32,000 bases of DNA from Coprothermobacter sp. (GCA_013824685.1 PNOG01000026.1:1-32000); one strand, 5' to 3'. Positions 1 to 7,740 are shown, counted from the stretch's first letter. Made by a program: numbers and translations. Notes: generated by a model from the letters alone, not told the origin.

Positions 1-65
1 GAATGTACGTGAACCATCAGGTCGTCAACGCACCAGAGATGTATCCGTAGCTACTGCGCTCTTCC

Positions 66-287
66 AGGCAAGGTGCCTGTCCCCTGTTACAAAGTCCGTC
101 ATTCCCGCGCAGGCGGGAATCCAGTCCTGCCCCCGTTGCCACGTGTTACAACAACTACGGCTGTCCCCTGTTACACTAGGCAAGGTGCCTGTCCCCTGTT
201 ACAAAGTCCGTCATTCCCGCGCAGGCGGGAATCCAGTCCTGCCCCCGTTGCCACGTGTTACAACAACTACGGCTGTCCCCTGTTACA
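66..287. repeat. Perfect 110-bp tandem direct repeat (array A)
   Basis: Positions 66-175 and 178-287 are identical over 110 bases and separated by 2 bases. Each copy contains the palindrome ATTCCCGC-GCAG-GCGGGAAT and two flanking tgtcccctgttaca motifs. These are the reverse complement of the tgtaacaggggaca units in the arrays at 24.5, 26.6 and 28.4 kb, so this array is inverted relative to the others. The open frames across it are repeat-derived and are not genes. Confidence 0.95.
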
Positions 288-311
288 AGACTCGGAGGGC
301 CTTCACCAGGC

Positions 312-340
312 TTGACAGAAGTCTCCGCGCCGTGTAGAAT
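312..340 (+). promoter_or_regulatory. Promoter of the tRNA operon
   Basis: TTGACA at 312-317 and TAGAAT at 335-340 are separated by 17 bases, with TG directly before the -10. Transcription would start near 347, about 12 bases before the first tRNA. This is one of the closest matches to the sigma-70 consensus in the window and fits a stable-RNA operon. Confidence 0.85.
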
Positions 341-358
341 AATTATGTACGTGATTGT

Positions 359-433
359 GCGGGAGTAGCTCAGGGGTAGAGCATCGGCTTCCCAAGCCGA
401 GTGTCGCGGGTTCAAATCCCGTCTTCCGCTCCA
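359..433 (+). tRNA. tRNA-Gly (anticodon CCC)
   Basis: The acceptor stem GCGGGAG pairs with CTTCCGC, and TCCA is encoded at the 3' end. The anticodon stem TCGGC/GCCGA encloses the loop TTCCCAA, giving anticodon CCC. The T-loop motif GGTTCAAATCC is present. First gene of a three-tRNA operon; the next tRNA starts 2 bases later. Confidence 0.95.
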
Positions 434-435
434 GA

Positions 436-510
436 GGCGGCATAGCCAAGTGGTAAGGCAAGGGTCTGCAAAACCCTCATACCCCGGTCCGAATCCGGGT
501 GCTGCCTCCA
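436..510 (+). tRNA. tRNA-Cys (anticodon GCA)
   Basis: The acceptor stem GGCGGCA pairs with TGCTGCC, and the CCA end is encoded. The anticodon stem AGGGT/ACCCT encloses the loop CTGCAAA, giving anticodon GCA for cysteine. The T arm carries GGTCCGAATCC. Second gene of the tRNA operon. Confidence 0.95.
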
Positions 511-531
511 TTTTTATATCCAGGCATCCCT

Positions 532-618
532 GCCGGGATGGCGGAACTGGCAGACGCACGGGACTTAAAATCCCGCGGTGGCAACACCGTGTGGGTTCAA
601 TTCCCACTCCCGGCACCA
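532..618 (+). tRNA. tRNA-Leu (anticodon UAA)
   Basis: The acceptor stem GCCGGGA pairs with TCCCGGC, followed by ACCA. The anticodon loop CTTAAAA gives UAA. The long variable arm (about 591-598 region, GGTGGCAACACC type) is typical of a class II tRNA-Leu. Last gene of the tRNA operon; it converges on the acyltransferase gene, whose stop is 20 bases away. Confidence 0.95.
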
Positions 619-638
619 CTGTTGTTTCTATGGTGACG

Positions 639-1961
639 TCATGCCTCAGTATCCGACCCCAAGTTGTCAAGACTACGTGTGTGACGGTAGACTCTCCATG
701 TGATCTCAGCCTTGCCCATACGCGAGAGTGGGACAGAGATCTCGGGGTTGGTGTCGGCAACCTGCGACCCTGATCCAAGCTGGATTCCCATCTTGCCGGC
801 CGCAAGGTAGGTCTTCTCATACAGCACGGCATCGATACCATTCTTCTTGCGTGTCGTGCCAAGAACAAAGACACGGCATTGCCGGAATGTCCGGTGTTTG
901 ACGCGATGCCTGAGCAACCTGAAGATCCCCAGATCACGCCGTATGTCCGAGAGCCCGTAGATGTGGCCGCTGGGGGCGTATCCTGCGTGAAGCCGATCAT
1001 ACTCCTCGACGACCTCGTTGAGGTCGGGCAGAGTGACCGCCATCCCGATGACAGGATGATTCGGCTTCGTGACATCTTCGACTACGAAGACCAGGTCTTC
1101 GATGGCAATCATCCTCAATCCGCTCGCGAGATAGTCGAACTCCTCTTCCGAAAACCGTTCAAACTGTGGATGGACGCTGGTGTTCCACGCGATGTTGTAG
1201 ATGGTCTTGATTCGGGCGATCTCGTTTTTCCAGTCGCTGATCTTGACGGATCTGACAGCAACGCCCTGACACGCGAGTCGTTGTTCGAGGTCCTGCCCGC
1301 GCCTTCGCATGTTCTCGAGACGCTCCATGTACGGAGAAGCACTCTCGCACGTCATGCGAAAGGCATACCAGTCGTTTTCCTTGACTCCCCACTGCTCCAG
1401 AAAGCGCGTGTAGTACGGGGGTTGATAGGCCTCCATGACCATGGGGTGCTTGTCGAACCCGTCGACAAGAAGGCCGTCCTCGCCGTTGGCGTTGAAGCGT
1501 GCCGGGCCGATGATCTTCACCGCGCCGCCCTGCTGGAGATCTTCCGTGGCAGCGCCCAGCAATGCAGACGCAACCTCGTCGTCGTCGAACGACTCAAACA
1601 GACCGATCCATCCGACCTCGCCGTGAACCGCAGACTCATGGTAAGAACGGTCGATGAATCCAGCGATGCGTCCGACCGGCTTTCCGTCCCTGTGGGCAAC
1701 GTAGTACTGCAGGAAGGAACAATGATGAAAGAAGGGGTTCGCGCCGGGGAACTTCTTCTTCCACCAGTTGTGGTCCGGGTTCAGGTCGTTCATCTCCACA
1801 GCCAGGATGGGCATGACCTTGTGAGACTCGGCAGTATTGTAGAAGGGTATACTCCAGGTGACGTTGACGAATTCCTTGAGCTTGTTGACTGGCAGGGCAA
1901 AGGATCCGTCCACGGAGACCGGCCGGGAGATGAGTCGCTCGATTGTCACTGTCGTTTCCAT
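639..1961 (-). CDS. YghO / bacterial ceramide synthase-like GNAT-superfamily protein
   Basis: A 440-residue protein resembling the YghO/BcerS-like acyltransferase family, a GNAT-related group. Members are mostly uncharacterised; some make ceramide by N-acylation in other bacteria. The family pattern is visible at residues 77-104 (an aromatic-rich FFHH segment, then a strand with RDGKPVGRIAGF), followed by the GWIGLFESFDDDEVA stretch, the GPARFNANGEDGLLVDGF stretch and the QPPYYTRFLE segment. The start ATG at 1961 is chosen because GGAGGA lies 5-6 bases upstream; an in-frame ATG further upstream (2051) lacks a site. No membrane segment or signal peptide is evident. It is transcribed divergently from the ABC-F gene. 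The family call is fairly firm; a sphingolipid substrate is only a possibility, since no other sphingolipid gene lies nearby. Confidence 0.8.
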   Translation of the reverse strand: METTVTIERLISRPVSVDGSFALPVNKLKEFVNVTWSIPFYNTAESHKVMPILAVEMNDLNPDHNWWKKKFPGANPFFHHCSFLQYYVAHRDGKPVGRIAGFIDRSYHESAVHGEVGWIGLFESFDDDEVASALLGAATEDLQQGGAVKIIGPARFNANGEDGLLVDGFDKHPMVMEAYQPPYYTRFLEQWGVKENDWYAFRMTCESASPYMERLENMRRRGQDLEQRLACQGVAVRSVKISDWKNEIARIKTIYNIAWNTSVHPQFERFSEEEFDYLASGLRMIAIEDLVFVVEDVTKPNHPVIGMAVTLPDLNEVVEEYDRLHAGYAPSGHIYGLSDIRRDLGIFRLLRHRVKHRTFRQCRVFVLGTTRKKNGIDAVLYEKTYLAAGKMGIQLGSGSQVADTNPEISVPLSRMGKAEITWRVYRHTRSLDNLGSDTEA

Positions 1962-1994
1962 GGTTCCTCCGGACTGCTGATGGTGATAGATTCG

Positions 1995-2024
1995 TTGGTG
2001 CTCCTGCAATTTCGCTGCTATAAT
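1995..2024 (+). promoter_or_regulatory. Extended -10 promoter of the ABC-F gene
   Basis: TTGGTG at 1995-2000, an 18-base spacer, TG at 2016-2017, then a perfect TATAAT at 2019-2024. Transcription would start near 2031, giving a leader of about 75 bases. On the opposite strand the same bases include TATTAT (2018-2023), a possible overlapping -10 for the divergent acyltransferase gene, so the two promoters may compete. Confidence 0.7.
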
Positions 2025-2104
2025 ACATTTGAGCCACGTTCCGTACCGCACATCATGATACGTGAAACGGGCAACCTGTAAACTGATAGGATGTCCCCGA
2101 CAAT

Positions 2105-4003
2105 ATGCCGCTGATACTGGAAAACCTCGAAAAGATGTACGGCGATCGCCTCCTGTTCCGGTCTCAGCATTGTACCATTGGTGCCGGCGACAAGGTCGGT
2201 ATCATCGGCCCCAACGGAAGCGGCAAGACGACGCTCCTCCGCATCCTGGCCGGGGCTGATGACGAGTATGCCGGATCGGTCCAGATCACCGGTGGGGACA
2301 GCCTCTGCTTCATCGATGCTGTTCCCGTGGACCCCGAGCGTACTGCCCGCCAGATTGTCGCTGAGCCGTTCGAGCACCTCCGTGTCCAGGATGCACGCAT
2401 CCGTGAACTGGAACGCCTTCTTTCCACAACTCTTGAGACGGATGCCTATCTCGTCGAGCTCGCGCGGCAAACCGAGCGGTTCGAGGCACAGGGCGGCTAC
2501 GACTACATCGTCAGCATGAACAAGGCGCTCTCCAGCCTCGGGTTCGCCTCAGAGGACCTTGAGCGCTTTGCGGGGACGATGAGTGCCGGAGAAACCTCAC
2601 GGCTGCGTCTGTCGCGGCTGGTCAGTGACACCAGGAACATCTGGCTGCTGGATGAGCCTACCAACTACCTGGACATTCCCGGCGTGCAGTGGCTCGAGCG
2701 CCAGCTCAAGGGACTTCAGGCCACCGTCCTGGTGGCATCGCACGACGCCTGGTTTCTGGACCAGGTCTGCAACAAGCTGCTTGTCATCGAAAACGGGAAT
2801 CTGCGCCTCTTCAGCGGGGGGTACACCGACTACGTCCGCGTCAGGGACGCCGAAGCAGCCGACCGCGCCCAGCATGATGCTGAACTCAAGCGGGAGATCG
2901 AGCGTATGCGGCAGTACGTCGAGAAGTACAGGTATGGGACACGAGCAAGCCAAGCTGCCTCACGCGAGAAAGCCATGGAACGACTCAAGGCGAAGGTTCA
3001 GACTGAACCCGCCTCCACACGCAAACGTGTCCACGTGCGGCTCCGCAACACGGGAGAGAGTGGAGAGATCGCTCTGCGCCTCGAGCACGTCAGCAAGTCG
3101 TACGGCGACCATGCGATTCTCAGCAGGGCAAACGTCACGATCCTCTCTCGCCAGCACGTGGCCATCCTTGGCCGCAATGGGGCCGGGAAGTCGACACTGC
3201 TGAGCATAGCGATGGGACAGATCGTTCCGGAGGGCGGCGACATCTACTGGGGACCGAGCGTGCGGTACTCCTTCTTTCCTCAGAACTACACGCTCTTCGA
3301 GAGAGAGTCTGCCATGGAGTGGATCATGGCCCGCCGCCCGCAGATGATCATCTCGGAGGTCAAGGCCTTGCTGGGCAGTTTTGGCTTCTCCGCGGACCAG
3401 ATGGACCAGCAGACCGGGGCGATGAGCAGTGGAGAAAAGCAGCGTCTTCTGCTGGCCCTGCTCTCCACTGAAACGGCCAACATGATCATCCTTGATGAGC
3501 CGACGAACTTCCTGGACATCCAGACACGAGAGTCTCTCGCTTCGACGCTCCGAGCGTTCGAGGGGACGGTCCTGTTCGTATCGCACGACCGGACATTCAT
3601 TGACGCTGTCGCCGACCGTGTCGTCCTTATCGAGCGCAGCCACGTGTCGGTGCTGGAGGGAAACTACTCGACAAACCGGCAGGAGCTCTTCAACGATCGT
3701 GCCGGCCGCACCCTGCCGTCTGGTCACGCGAACGTCCAGGACAATACGAGGTCCACGCGGACGTCACATAACAGGCTCGTGGCCCTCCAGGCTCACGTAC
3801 GGCTTCTCGAGCGCCAAATTGGCGAGATCGAACAGGAACAGGCCGATCTCACCCGGAGACTGCAGGAAGAAGGGCCTGCCATGCAGGGAAGCGATATCGC
3901 TTCGCTGTCGGTGCACATCCACGAGCTGCAGGTACGACGGGACGAGCTGTTCGAGGAGCTGGCAATGGCGGAAGAACGGTTCTTACAGGCCTCGGCGCCG
4001 TGA
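2105..4003 (+). CDS. ABC-F family ATPase (Uup/EttA-like)
   Basis: A 632-residue protein with two ABC ATPase domains and no membrane segment, as in ABC-F proteins, which act on the ribosome rather than in transport. Domain 1 has Walker A GPNGSGKT at residues 35-42, a signature MSAGE from residue 159, and Walker B LLDEPTNYLD near 180. A charged helical linker rich in Arg/Lys follows (about 255-305). Domain 2 has Walker A GRNGAGKST near 356-364, signature MSSGE near 440, LDEPTNFLD near 463-471 and the H-loop VSHD. The last 80 residues form a predicted coiled coil, the Uup-type C-terminal arm. It converges on scpB and the two coding ends overlap by 21 bases. The ribosome-binding site is weak (AGGA about 13 bases upstream). 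The ABC-F assignment is secure; the subfamily (housekeeping translation factor versus antibiotic resistance) is not resolved. Confidence 0.93.
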   Translation: MPLILENLEKMYGDRLLFRSQHCTIGAGDKVGIIGPNGSGKTTLLRILAGADDEYAGSVQITGGDSLCFIDAVPVDPERTARQIVAEPFEHLRVQDARIRELERLLSTTLETDAYLVELARQTERFEAQGGYDYIVSMNKALSSLGFASEDLERFAGTMSAGETSRLRLSRLVSDTRNIWLLDEPTNYLDIPGVQWLERQLKGLQATVLVASHDAWFLDQVCNKLLVIENGNLRLFSGGYTDYVRVRDAEAADRAQHDAELKREIERMRQYVEKYRYGTRASQAASREKAMERLKAKVQTEPASTRKRVHVRLRNTGESGEIALRLEHVSKSYGDHAILSRANVTILSRQHVAILGRNGAGKSTLLSIAMGQIVPEGGDIYWGPSVRYSFFPQNYTLFERESAMEWIMARRPQMIISEVKALLGSFGFSADQMDQQTGAMSSGEKQRLLLALLSTETANMIILDEPTNFLDIQTRESLASTLRAFEGTVLFVSHDRTFIDAVADRVVLIERSHVSVLEGNYSTNRQELFNDRAGRTLPSGHANVQDNTRSTRTSHNRLVALQAHVRLLERQIGEIEQEQADLTRRLQEEGPAMQGSDIASLSVHIHELQVRRDELFEELAMAEERFLQASAP

Positions 4004-4528
4004 TTCGATTTCCTGGAGCAGCTCCTCGCGGGACGTGAATCCCCACCGCTCCAGCAGTTCCTCCGAGAGGTCGTACACGAGAACCTTCTTCAGATAGTCC
4101 CGTTTCGTCGTCAGGAGCTTGCGTTCGAGGAGCGACACCAGAGCCTTGTCGCTCGTGACTCCACGAAGCTGGAGAATCTCCTTGCGTGTCAGCGCCCCCT
4201 TAGTAATGATGAGGGCGAGAACCTCCATGGCCTGTCTGGAGAGGCCGACCTTGGGTCTGGGCTGAGGTGGCTCTGGCGTGAGCTTGTCCGGAACCGAGAA
4301 GCAGTACTTCTGGCCGTCCTGGACGAGACGGACGCCTCGATTCGCATAGTCGGCCTGGAGACTCTCCAGAAGACGCCGGGTCGCCTGGCAGCTCTGTCCC
4401 GCCCGGCGCGCCAGATAGCGAACGCCCACAGGCCCCTCGGCCGCAAACAGGATGGCCTCGACTCGCTGCTTCGCGGCCTGAAGCTCCAGCCCCGTAATGA
4501 ATTCCTGACTCTCTCTGCGTTCAGTCAT
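3983..4528 (-). CDS. scpB: Segregation and condensation protein B
   Basis: A 181-residue ScpB, the winged-helix kleisin partner that with ScpA and SMC forms the bacterial condensin for chromosome compaction and segregation. The N terminus has the family pattern AKQRVEAILFAAEGPVGVRYLARRAG, and the second winged-helix domain carries LSRQAMEVLALIITKGALTRKEI with the partner helix following. The start ATG at 4528 overlaps the scpA stop by 8 bases and is preceded by GGGGA; a longer frame to 4555 has no ribosome-binding site. Last gene of the M50-trpS-scpA-scpB operon. Its 3' end overlaps that of the convergent ABC-F gene. Confidence 0.93.
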   Translation of the reverse strand: MTERRESQEFITGLELQAAKQRVEAILFAAEGPVGVRYLARRAGQSCQATRRLLESLQADYANRGVRLVQDGQKYCFSVPDKLTPEPPQPRPKVGLSRQAMEVLALIITKGALTRKEILQLRGVTSDKALVSLLERKLLTTKRDYLKKVLVYDLSEELLERWGFTSREELLQEIESRRRGL

Positions 4529-5213
4529 CTGGTTTCCCCACGTATGCGACGGCAATACCCTCGAACCGGCTCTGCTGAGCGATGTGGAGGACCCCCATCT
4601 TGGTCAGGATGAGAATCGCCAGAAAGCTCAATACCACACGCTCCCTCGAGTCGGATGAGTCGAAGATGTCCTCGAACAGCATCGTTCCCCTTTCCAGCAG
4701 CAGCGCCCGAAGCTCCCGCATGACCTGCTGGAGGCTCAGATAGACCGGTCGCTGGTCCTCGCTCCCCACCGGCTTGCGCGCCGCGACGCGTTCAACAATG
4801 CGCGCAAGTGCCTCGAGCAGAGCGTCCGACACCTCGTCTCCCGTCTGCTCCTCCGCTGGAGGCAGCGTCGTCCGGACATTCGGCCTCTTGTATGGGGCTC
4901 TGCCGGCGTTTACTTCCTGCAGGACCTCGATGATGGGCCTGGCGTACAACCCCGCCTCATCCAGCGCTCTGATGCCTTCCAGCAAAGACTTCTCCTGCGC
5001 GGCCGCGTGCCCGAAGAGGACGAACTCACTTTTCAACTTGAGAAGATCGGCCAGCATGTAGACGAGCTCGGCATGCTCCTCGACCCCGGCGTCGCGCCGA
5101 ATGGTCATGCTGCAGTAGTCCACCAGGCGCTCCACGACGATGTCGGCGACATCGGCCCGCCCCGCCCGCCCCAGGAGTCTCAGGTTGTTCACAGAATCTG
5201 TCAGGCCCGCCAC
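4521..5213 (-). CDS. scpA: Segregation and condensation protein A (kleisin)
   Basis: A 230-residue ScpA-like kleisin that would bridge SMC heads and bind ScpB. The middle segment (ADLLKLKSEFVLFG, about residues 51-66) matches the conserved ScpA region where a helix of this type precedes an acidic linker. The C terminus (VVLSFLAILILTKMGVLHIAQQSRFEGIAV, about 190-222) matches the C-terminal winged helix that docks on the SMC head. The N terminus is divergent and lacks a clear FxGPLDLLL motif. The start is GTG at 5213, 2 bases after the trpS stop, with AGGGA about 9 bases upstream. Overlap with scpB supports translational coupling. Identification rests on the conserved regions plus the scpB neighbour. 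Confidence 0.88.
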   Translation of the reverse strand: MAGLTDSVNNLRLLGRAGRADVADIVVERLVDYCSMTIRRDAGVEEHAELVYMLADLLKLKSEFVLFGHAAAQEKSLLEGIRALDEAGLYARPIIEVLQEVNAGRAPYKRPNVRTTLPPAEEQTGDEVSDALLEALARIVERVAARKPVGSEDQRPVYLSLQQVMRELRALLLERGTMLFEDIFDSSDSRERVVLSFLAILILTKMGVLHIAQQSRFEGIAVAYVGKPDD

Positions 5214-5215
5214 GT

Positions 5216-6199
5216 TCAGATCCCTATGACCTCCCTGACCATGCGGACGGTCTCGGCCGCGACCACGGAGGCCTTCCCCCGGCCTTCTGCCAGAATGCGG
5301 TCGACCGAATGCGGATCGGCGGCAAAGGCGGCACGGCGCTCCTGGAACCCGACCAGCCGCTCCGAGACCATCGCAGCGACGGAGCGCTTGTGGGCGACAC
5401 AGCCAAGACAGCCCTGTTCACACTGAGTCTTGGCTTCTGGCGCGGTGTCCGGCTGAAACAGCTTGTGATACTGGTAGATGACACACCCGGCTTCCGGGTG
5501 GCCGGGGTCGTCCCTGCGCACCTTCAACGGGTCCGTGTATGCCGTCATCATACGCTTGCCCGTCACTTCCGGCGGGTCGGACACCACGATGTCATTGCCC
5601 AGAGACTTGCTCATCTTCCGCCCGTCGAGGCCCGGCAGCATCTGAAACTCGTTCAGGATGGGCTGAGGCTCTGGAAAAAGGTCGGTCTGATACGTGTGGT
5701 TGAAGGTGCGCACCAGTTCGCGCGTGAATTCAAGGTGTGGGACCTGGTCCTTGCCGACGGGCACTGCTTCCGCACGGTACGCCATGATGTCGGCGGCCAT
5801 CAGGACCGGATAGCTCAGCAGGCCAAGGTTCACGTTGTCCTTGAGGTCCATGTCCCGGATCATTTCCTTGACGGTCGGGTTTCGCTCGACCCACGAGACG
5901 GGGGTGATCATCGCAAGAAGCGTGAACAGATAGGCATGCTCCGGCACATCGGACTGGCAGAAGATGGCCGACCTCTGCGGGTCGAGTCCCGCTCCCAGCC
6001 AGTCGAGGACCATATCGCGCCGGTACTCACGGATCGAGCCACTCTCGTTCCACTTGGTGGTCAACGCGTGCATGTCCGCCACCATGAAGTAGCAGTCGTA
6101 CTCGTCCTGCAGCTTCACGTAGTTCGCCAGCACCCCCATGTAGTGACCCAGATGAAGCTTGCCGGTGGGACGCATGCCACTCAGGATTCGCTTTTTCAT
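5216..6199 (-). CDS. trpS: Tryptophanyl-tRNA synthetase with a four-cysteine cluster
   Basis: A 327-residue class I synthetase that charges tRNA-Trp. The ATP-binding signatures are present: TGKLHLGH (HIGH class, residues 12-19) and KMSKS at 195-199; GKDQ lies in the Trp-binding half. Length matches bacterial TrpRS. Cysteines at residues 239, 260, 264 and 267 form C-x20-C-x3-C-x2-C. Thermotoga maritima TrpRS binds a 4Fe-4S cluster with C-x22-C-x6-C-x2-C at nearly the same positions, so a cluster is likely here but is inferred. ATG at 6199 is preferred over GTG at 6205 because GAGGTG lies 5 bases upstream of the ATG. It lies 7 bases downstream of the M50 protease gene and 2 bases before scpA. 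Confidence 0.96.
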   Translation of the reverse strand: MKKRILSGMRPTGKLHLGHYMGVLANYVKLQDEYDCYFMVADMHALTTKWNESGSIREYRRDMVLDWLGAGLDPQRSAIFCQSDVPEHAYLFTLLAMITPVSWVERNPTVKEMIRDMDLKDNVNLGLLSYPVLMAADIMAYRAEAVPVGKDQVPHLEFTRELVRTFNHTYQTDLFPEPQPILNEFQMLPGLDGRKMSKSLGNDIVVSDPPEVTGKRMMTAYTDPLKVRRDDPGHPEAGCVIYQYHKLFQPDTAPEAKTQCEQGCLGCVAHKRSVAAMVSERLVGFQERRAAFAADPHSVDRILAEGRGKASVVAAETVRMVREVIGI

Positions 6200-6206
6200 A
6201 GGCACC

Positions 6207-6848
6207 TCACAGCCTCAGGAGAGTATACAGAATGAAGCCAAGCACCTTGGACATCACACTTCCGATGATGTTGAACCAGAGCAGGGCAAGCAGGATGATC
6301 GTCCCGTACAGGTCGACCGCGCGGTCGTACAGAAACCGCTCCGGTCTCTTGAAGAAGAGTGCAAAAAAGGCCTTGGAGCCATCGAGCGGGGGAATGGGAA
6401 GGAGGTTGAACACGCCAAGGCCTACCGAAAACCCGACGAGGCTCCGCAGGACCGTACCCACATAGCTGAACTGCGTGACTATTGCCGGCGAACTCTTCAC
6501 GAGCAGCAGGACCAGGTACGCGACGATCGCCGTGGCGAAGTTGGAGGCCGGTCCAGCCAGAGAGACCAGGACAGTATCGCGGCGAGGGTGTTTGAATGCC
6601 GCGAAATCGATCATCACGGGGCGTGCCCACCCGACACCGAACAGCAGGAGAGCGATGGTCCCAAGCGGGTCCAGGTGACGCAGAGGGTTCAGGCTGAGGC
6701 GTCCTGTCTCGACGGGGGTCGTGTCGCCAAGTTTCCACGCCGTCCACGCATGGGAATACTCATGGATCGTAATAACGATGAGGATGACTGGCACGTAGAC
6801 GATCCAGTTCTGAATGTTGCTGCGGATGTAGCTCAAGAGTCCCTGCAT
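6207..6848 (-). CDS. Site-2 protease family (M50) membrane metallopeptidase
   Basis: A 213-residue integral membrane protein of the small M50 type related to YwhC/SREBP site-2 proteases, which cleave substrates within the membrane. HEYSH at residues 29-33 is the zinc-binding HExxH in the first membrane helix. NPLRHLDPLGTI is the conserved re-entrant loop, GPASNF precedes the next helix, and NLLPIPPLDG at 148-157 supplies the third zinc ligand, Asp156. Four to five hydrophobic segments are visible. It has no PDZ domain. The start ATG at 6848 has AAAGGA about 6 bases upstream. First gene of the operon with trpS, scpA and scpB; this order is compatible with a broadly conserved cluster and says little about its substrate, which is unknown. 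Confidence 0.93.
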   Translation of the reverse strand: MQGLLSYIRSNIQNWIVYVPVILIVITIHEYSHAWTAWKLGDTTPVETGRLSLNPLRHLDPLGTIALLLFGVGWARPVMIDFAAFKHPRRDTVLVSLAGPASNFATAIVAYLVLLLVKSSPAIVTQFSYVGTVLRSLVGFSVGLGVFNLLPIPPLDGSKAFFALFFKRPERFLYDRAVDLYGTIILLALLWFNIIGSVMSKVLGFILYTLLRL

Positions 6849-6903
6849 ATGTTCTGTCCTTTCTCGACGATATGCCGGTTCTGCCGGCTGGTTTCATGGA
6901 GTC

Positions 6904-6931
6904 ATAGTAGCCGGGTTTCCTCCTTACGCAA
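6904..6931 (-). promoter_or_regulatory. Candidate promoter of the M50-trpS-scpAB operon
   Basis: Read on the minus strand, TTGCGT (6926-6931), a 16-base spacer and TACTAT (6904-6909). Transcription would start near 6897, leaving a leader of about 50 bases that contains a GCCGG/CCGGC hairpin (6886-6900). The match to consensus is moderate. Confidence 0.4.
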
Positions 6932-6951
6932 TCGCTTGGCAACCAGCGATT
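6930..6951. promoter_or_regulatory. Imperfect palindrome between divergent promoters
   Basis: Arms AATCGCTTGG and CCAGCGATT pair over 9 bases with one bulged T around a CAA loop. It lies between the -10 of the minus-strand operon and that of the DUF2344 gene, where an operator could affect both. No regulator is known. Confidence 0.3.
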
Positions 6952-6978
6952 CTTCATTGCGGATGCCCACTTTCCTGC

Positions 6979-6984
6979 TACAAT
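6979..6984 (+). promoter_or_regulatory. Extended -10 of DUF2344 gene, probably leaderless
   Basis: TGCTACAAT puts TACAAT at 6979-6984 with TG one base upstream. A weak -35 (TTGCGG) lies 16 bases further up. Only 6 bases separate the -10 from the ATG at 6991, and no Shine-Dalgarno sequence is visible, so transcription should begin at or next to the start codon. Confidence 0.55.
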
Positions 6985-6990
6985 CAACGC

Positions 6991-7725
6991 ATGATCAAGA
7001 TGCGCGTTCGATACAGCAAGGAAGAAGAAGCCTGCCTGCTTTCACACCATGAGGTACAGGCGGCCCTGGTGCGGTGGCTGCGGCGCAGCAACCTGCCTCT
7101 GATCTACAGCGAAGGGTTCAATCAGCGCGTCCGCATCGAAACCGGCATTCCCACGGGCGTCGGCATGGTCAGCCTTCAGGAGTATGTCGACGTGTTCCTC
7201 GACGCCTGGTCGCCCGTCGCCGACCGTGCGAATGCACTGGAGCGCACGGCGCCTCCCGGCCTCAGGTTCCTGGCTGCGGTCGACATCCCCCTCACTGCCC
7301 CGTCTCTCATGGGACAGCCGATGATCCTCCGCTATGAATACACGTGGGCACACCGGGCGGAGATCGATGCCGAGCAGATGAAGGCCCGCATGACTTCGTT
7401 CCTCGCCCTGCCAACGTTGATGGTTGTGCGCGAGAACGGCAAGTCCCGTGCGCCGAAAGACATTCGCACGTACGTCCTCACCGCACAGATTGCGACGCGG
7501 ACCCCCTTGCGCGCCAACGTGGGTGTCTTCTTCAACCAGTCGGGGACAATCCGCATGGACGAGGTCGTCAAGTACATCTTCGGCCTCGATGCGAAGATCG
7601 CGCCCATGCCGGTGATCACGCGCCAGAGCGTCCTGCTCAATATGAGCGGCGTTTTCGTCGACCCCATGGACGCCGCGGCACAGACCGTCCCCCCTCATCG
7701 ACCGAAGACCAGTCACCACGGCTGA
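6991..7725 (+). CDS. DUF2344 / radical-SAM-linked protein (TIGR03936 type)
   Basis: A 244-residue protein of the DUF2344 family. The N-terminal pattern is clear: MRVRYSKEEEACLLSHHE, then RWLRRSNLPLIYSEGFNQRVRI and the PTGVGMVSLQEYVDVFL segment. In most genomes this domain is fused to, or sits next to, a B12-binding radical SAM protein in front of ribosomal protein genes. Here it stands alone, with the M50 operon diverging upstream and typA converging downstream. The exact role is unknown; the family is often linked to RNA or ribosome-associated modification by context only. No ribosome-binding site is seen, which agrees with the leaderless arrangement. Confidence 0.85.
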   Translation: MIKMRVRYSKEEEACLLSHHEVQAALVRWLRRSNLPLIYSEGFNQRVRIETGIPTGVGMVSLQEYVDVFLDAWSPVADRANALERTAPPGLRFLAAVDIPLTAPSLMGQPMILRYEYTWAHRAEIDAEQMKARMTSFLALPTLMVVRENGKSRAPKDIRTYVLTAQIATRTPLRANVGVFFNQSGTIRMDEVVKYIFGLDAKIAPMPVITRQSVLLNMSGVFVDPMDAAAQTVPPHRPKTSHHG

Positions 7726-7740
7726 GATCCAACAACAACA

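Noticed and set aside
450-773. Reading frame across the tRNA-Cys and tRNA-Leu genes
   Set aside because: The tRNAs fold well and explain the sequence.
879-2081. 400-codon plus-strand frame over the acyltransferase gene
   Set aside because: It is antisense to a gene with a clear family pattern and ribosome-binding site, and shows no recognisable protein features.
4529-4555. Longer scpB start at 4555
   Set aside because: No ribosome-binding site and it lies further inside scpA; the ATG at 4528 has both a site and the usual short overlap.
6849-6990. Riboswitch upstream of the M50-trpS operon, such as a T-box
   Set aside because: No T-box core sequence or conserved riboswitch motif is seen, only a short hairpin and a palindrome.
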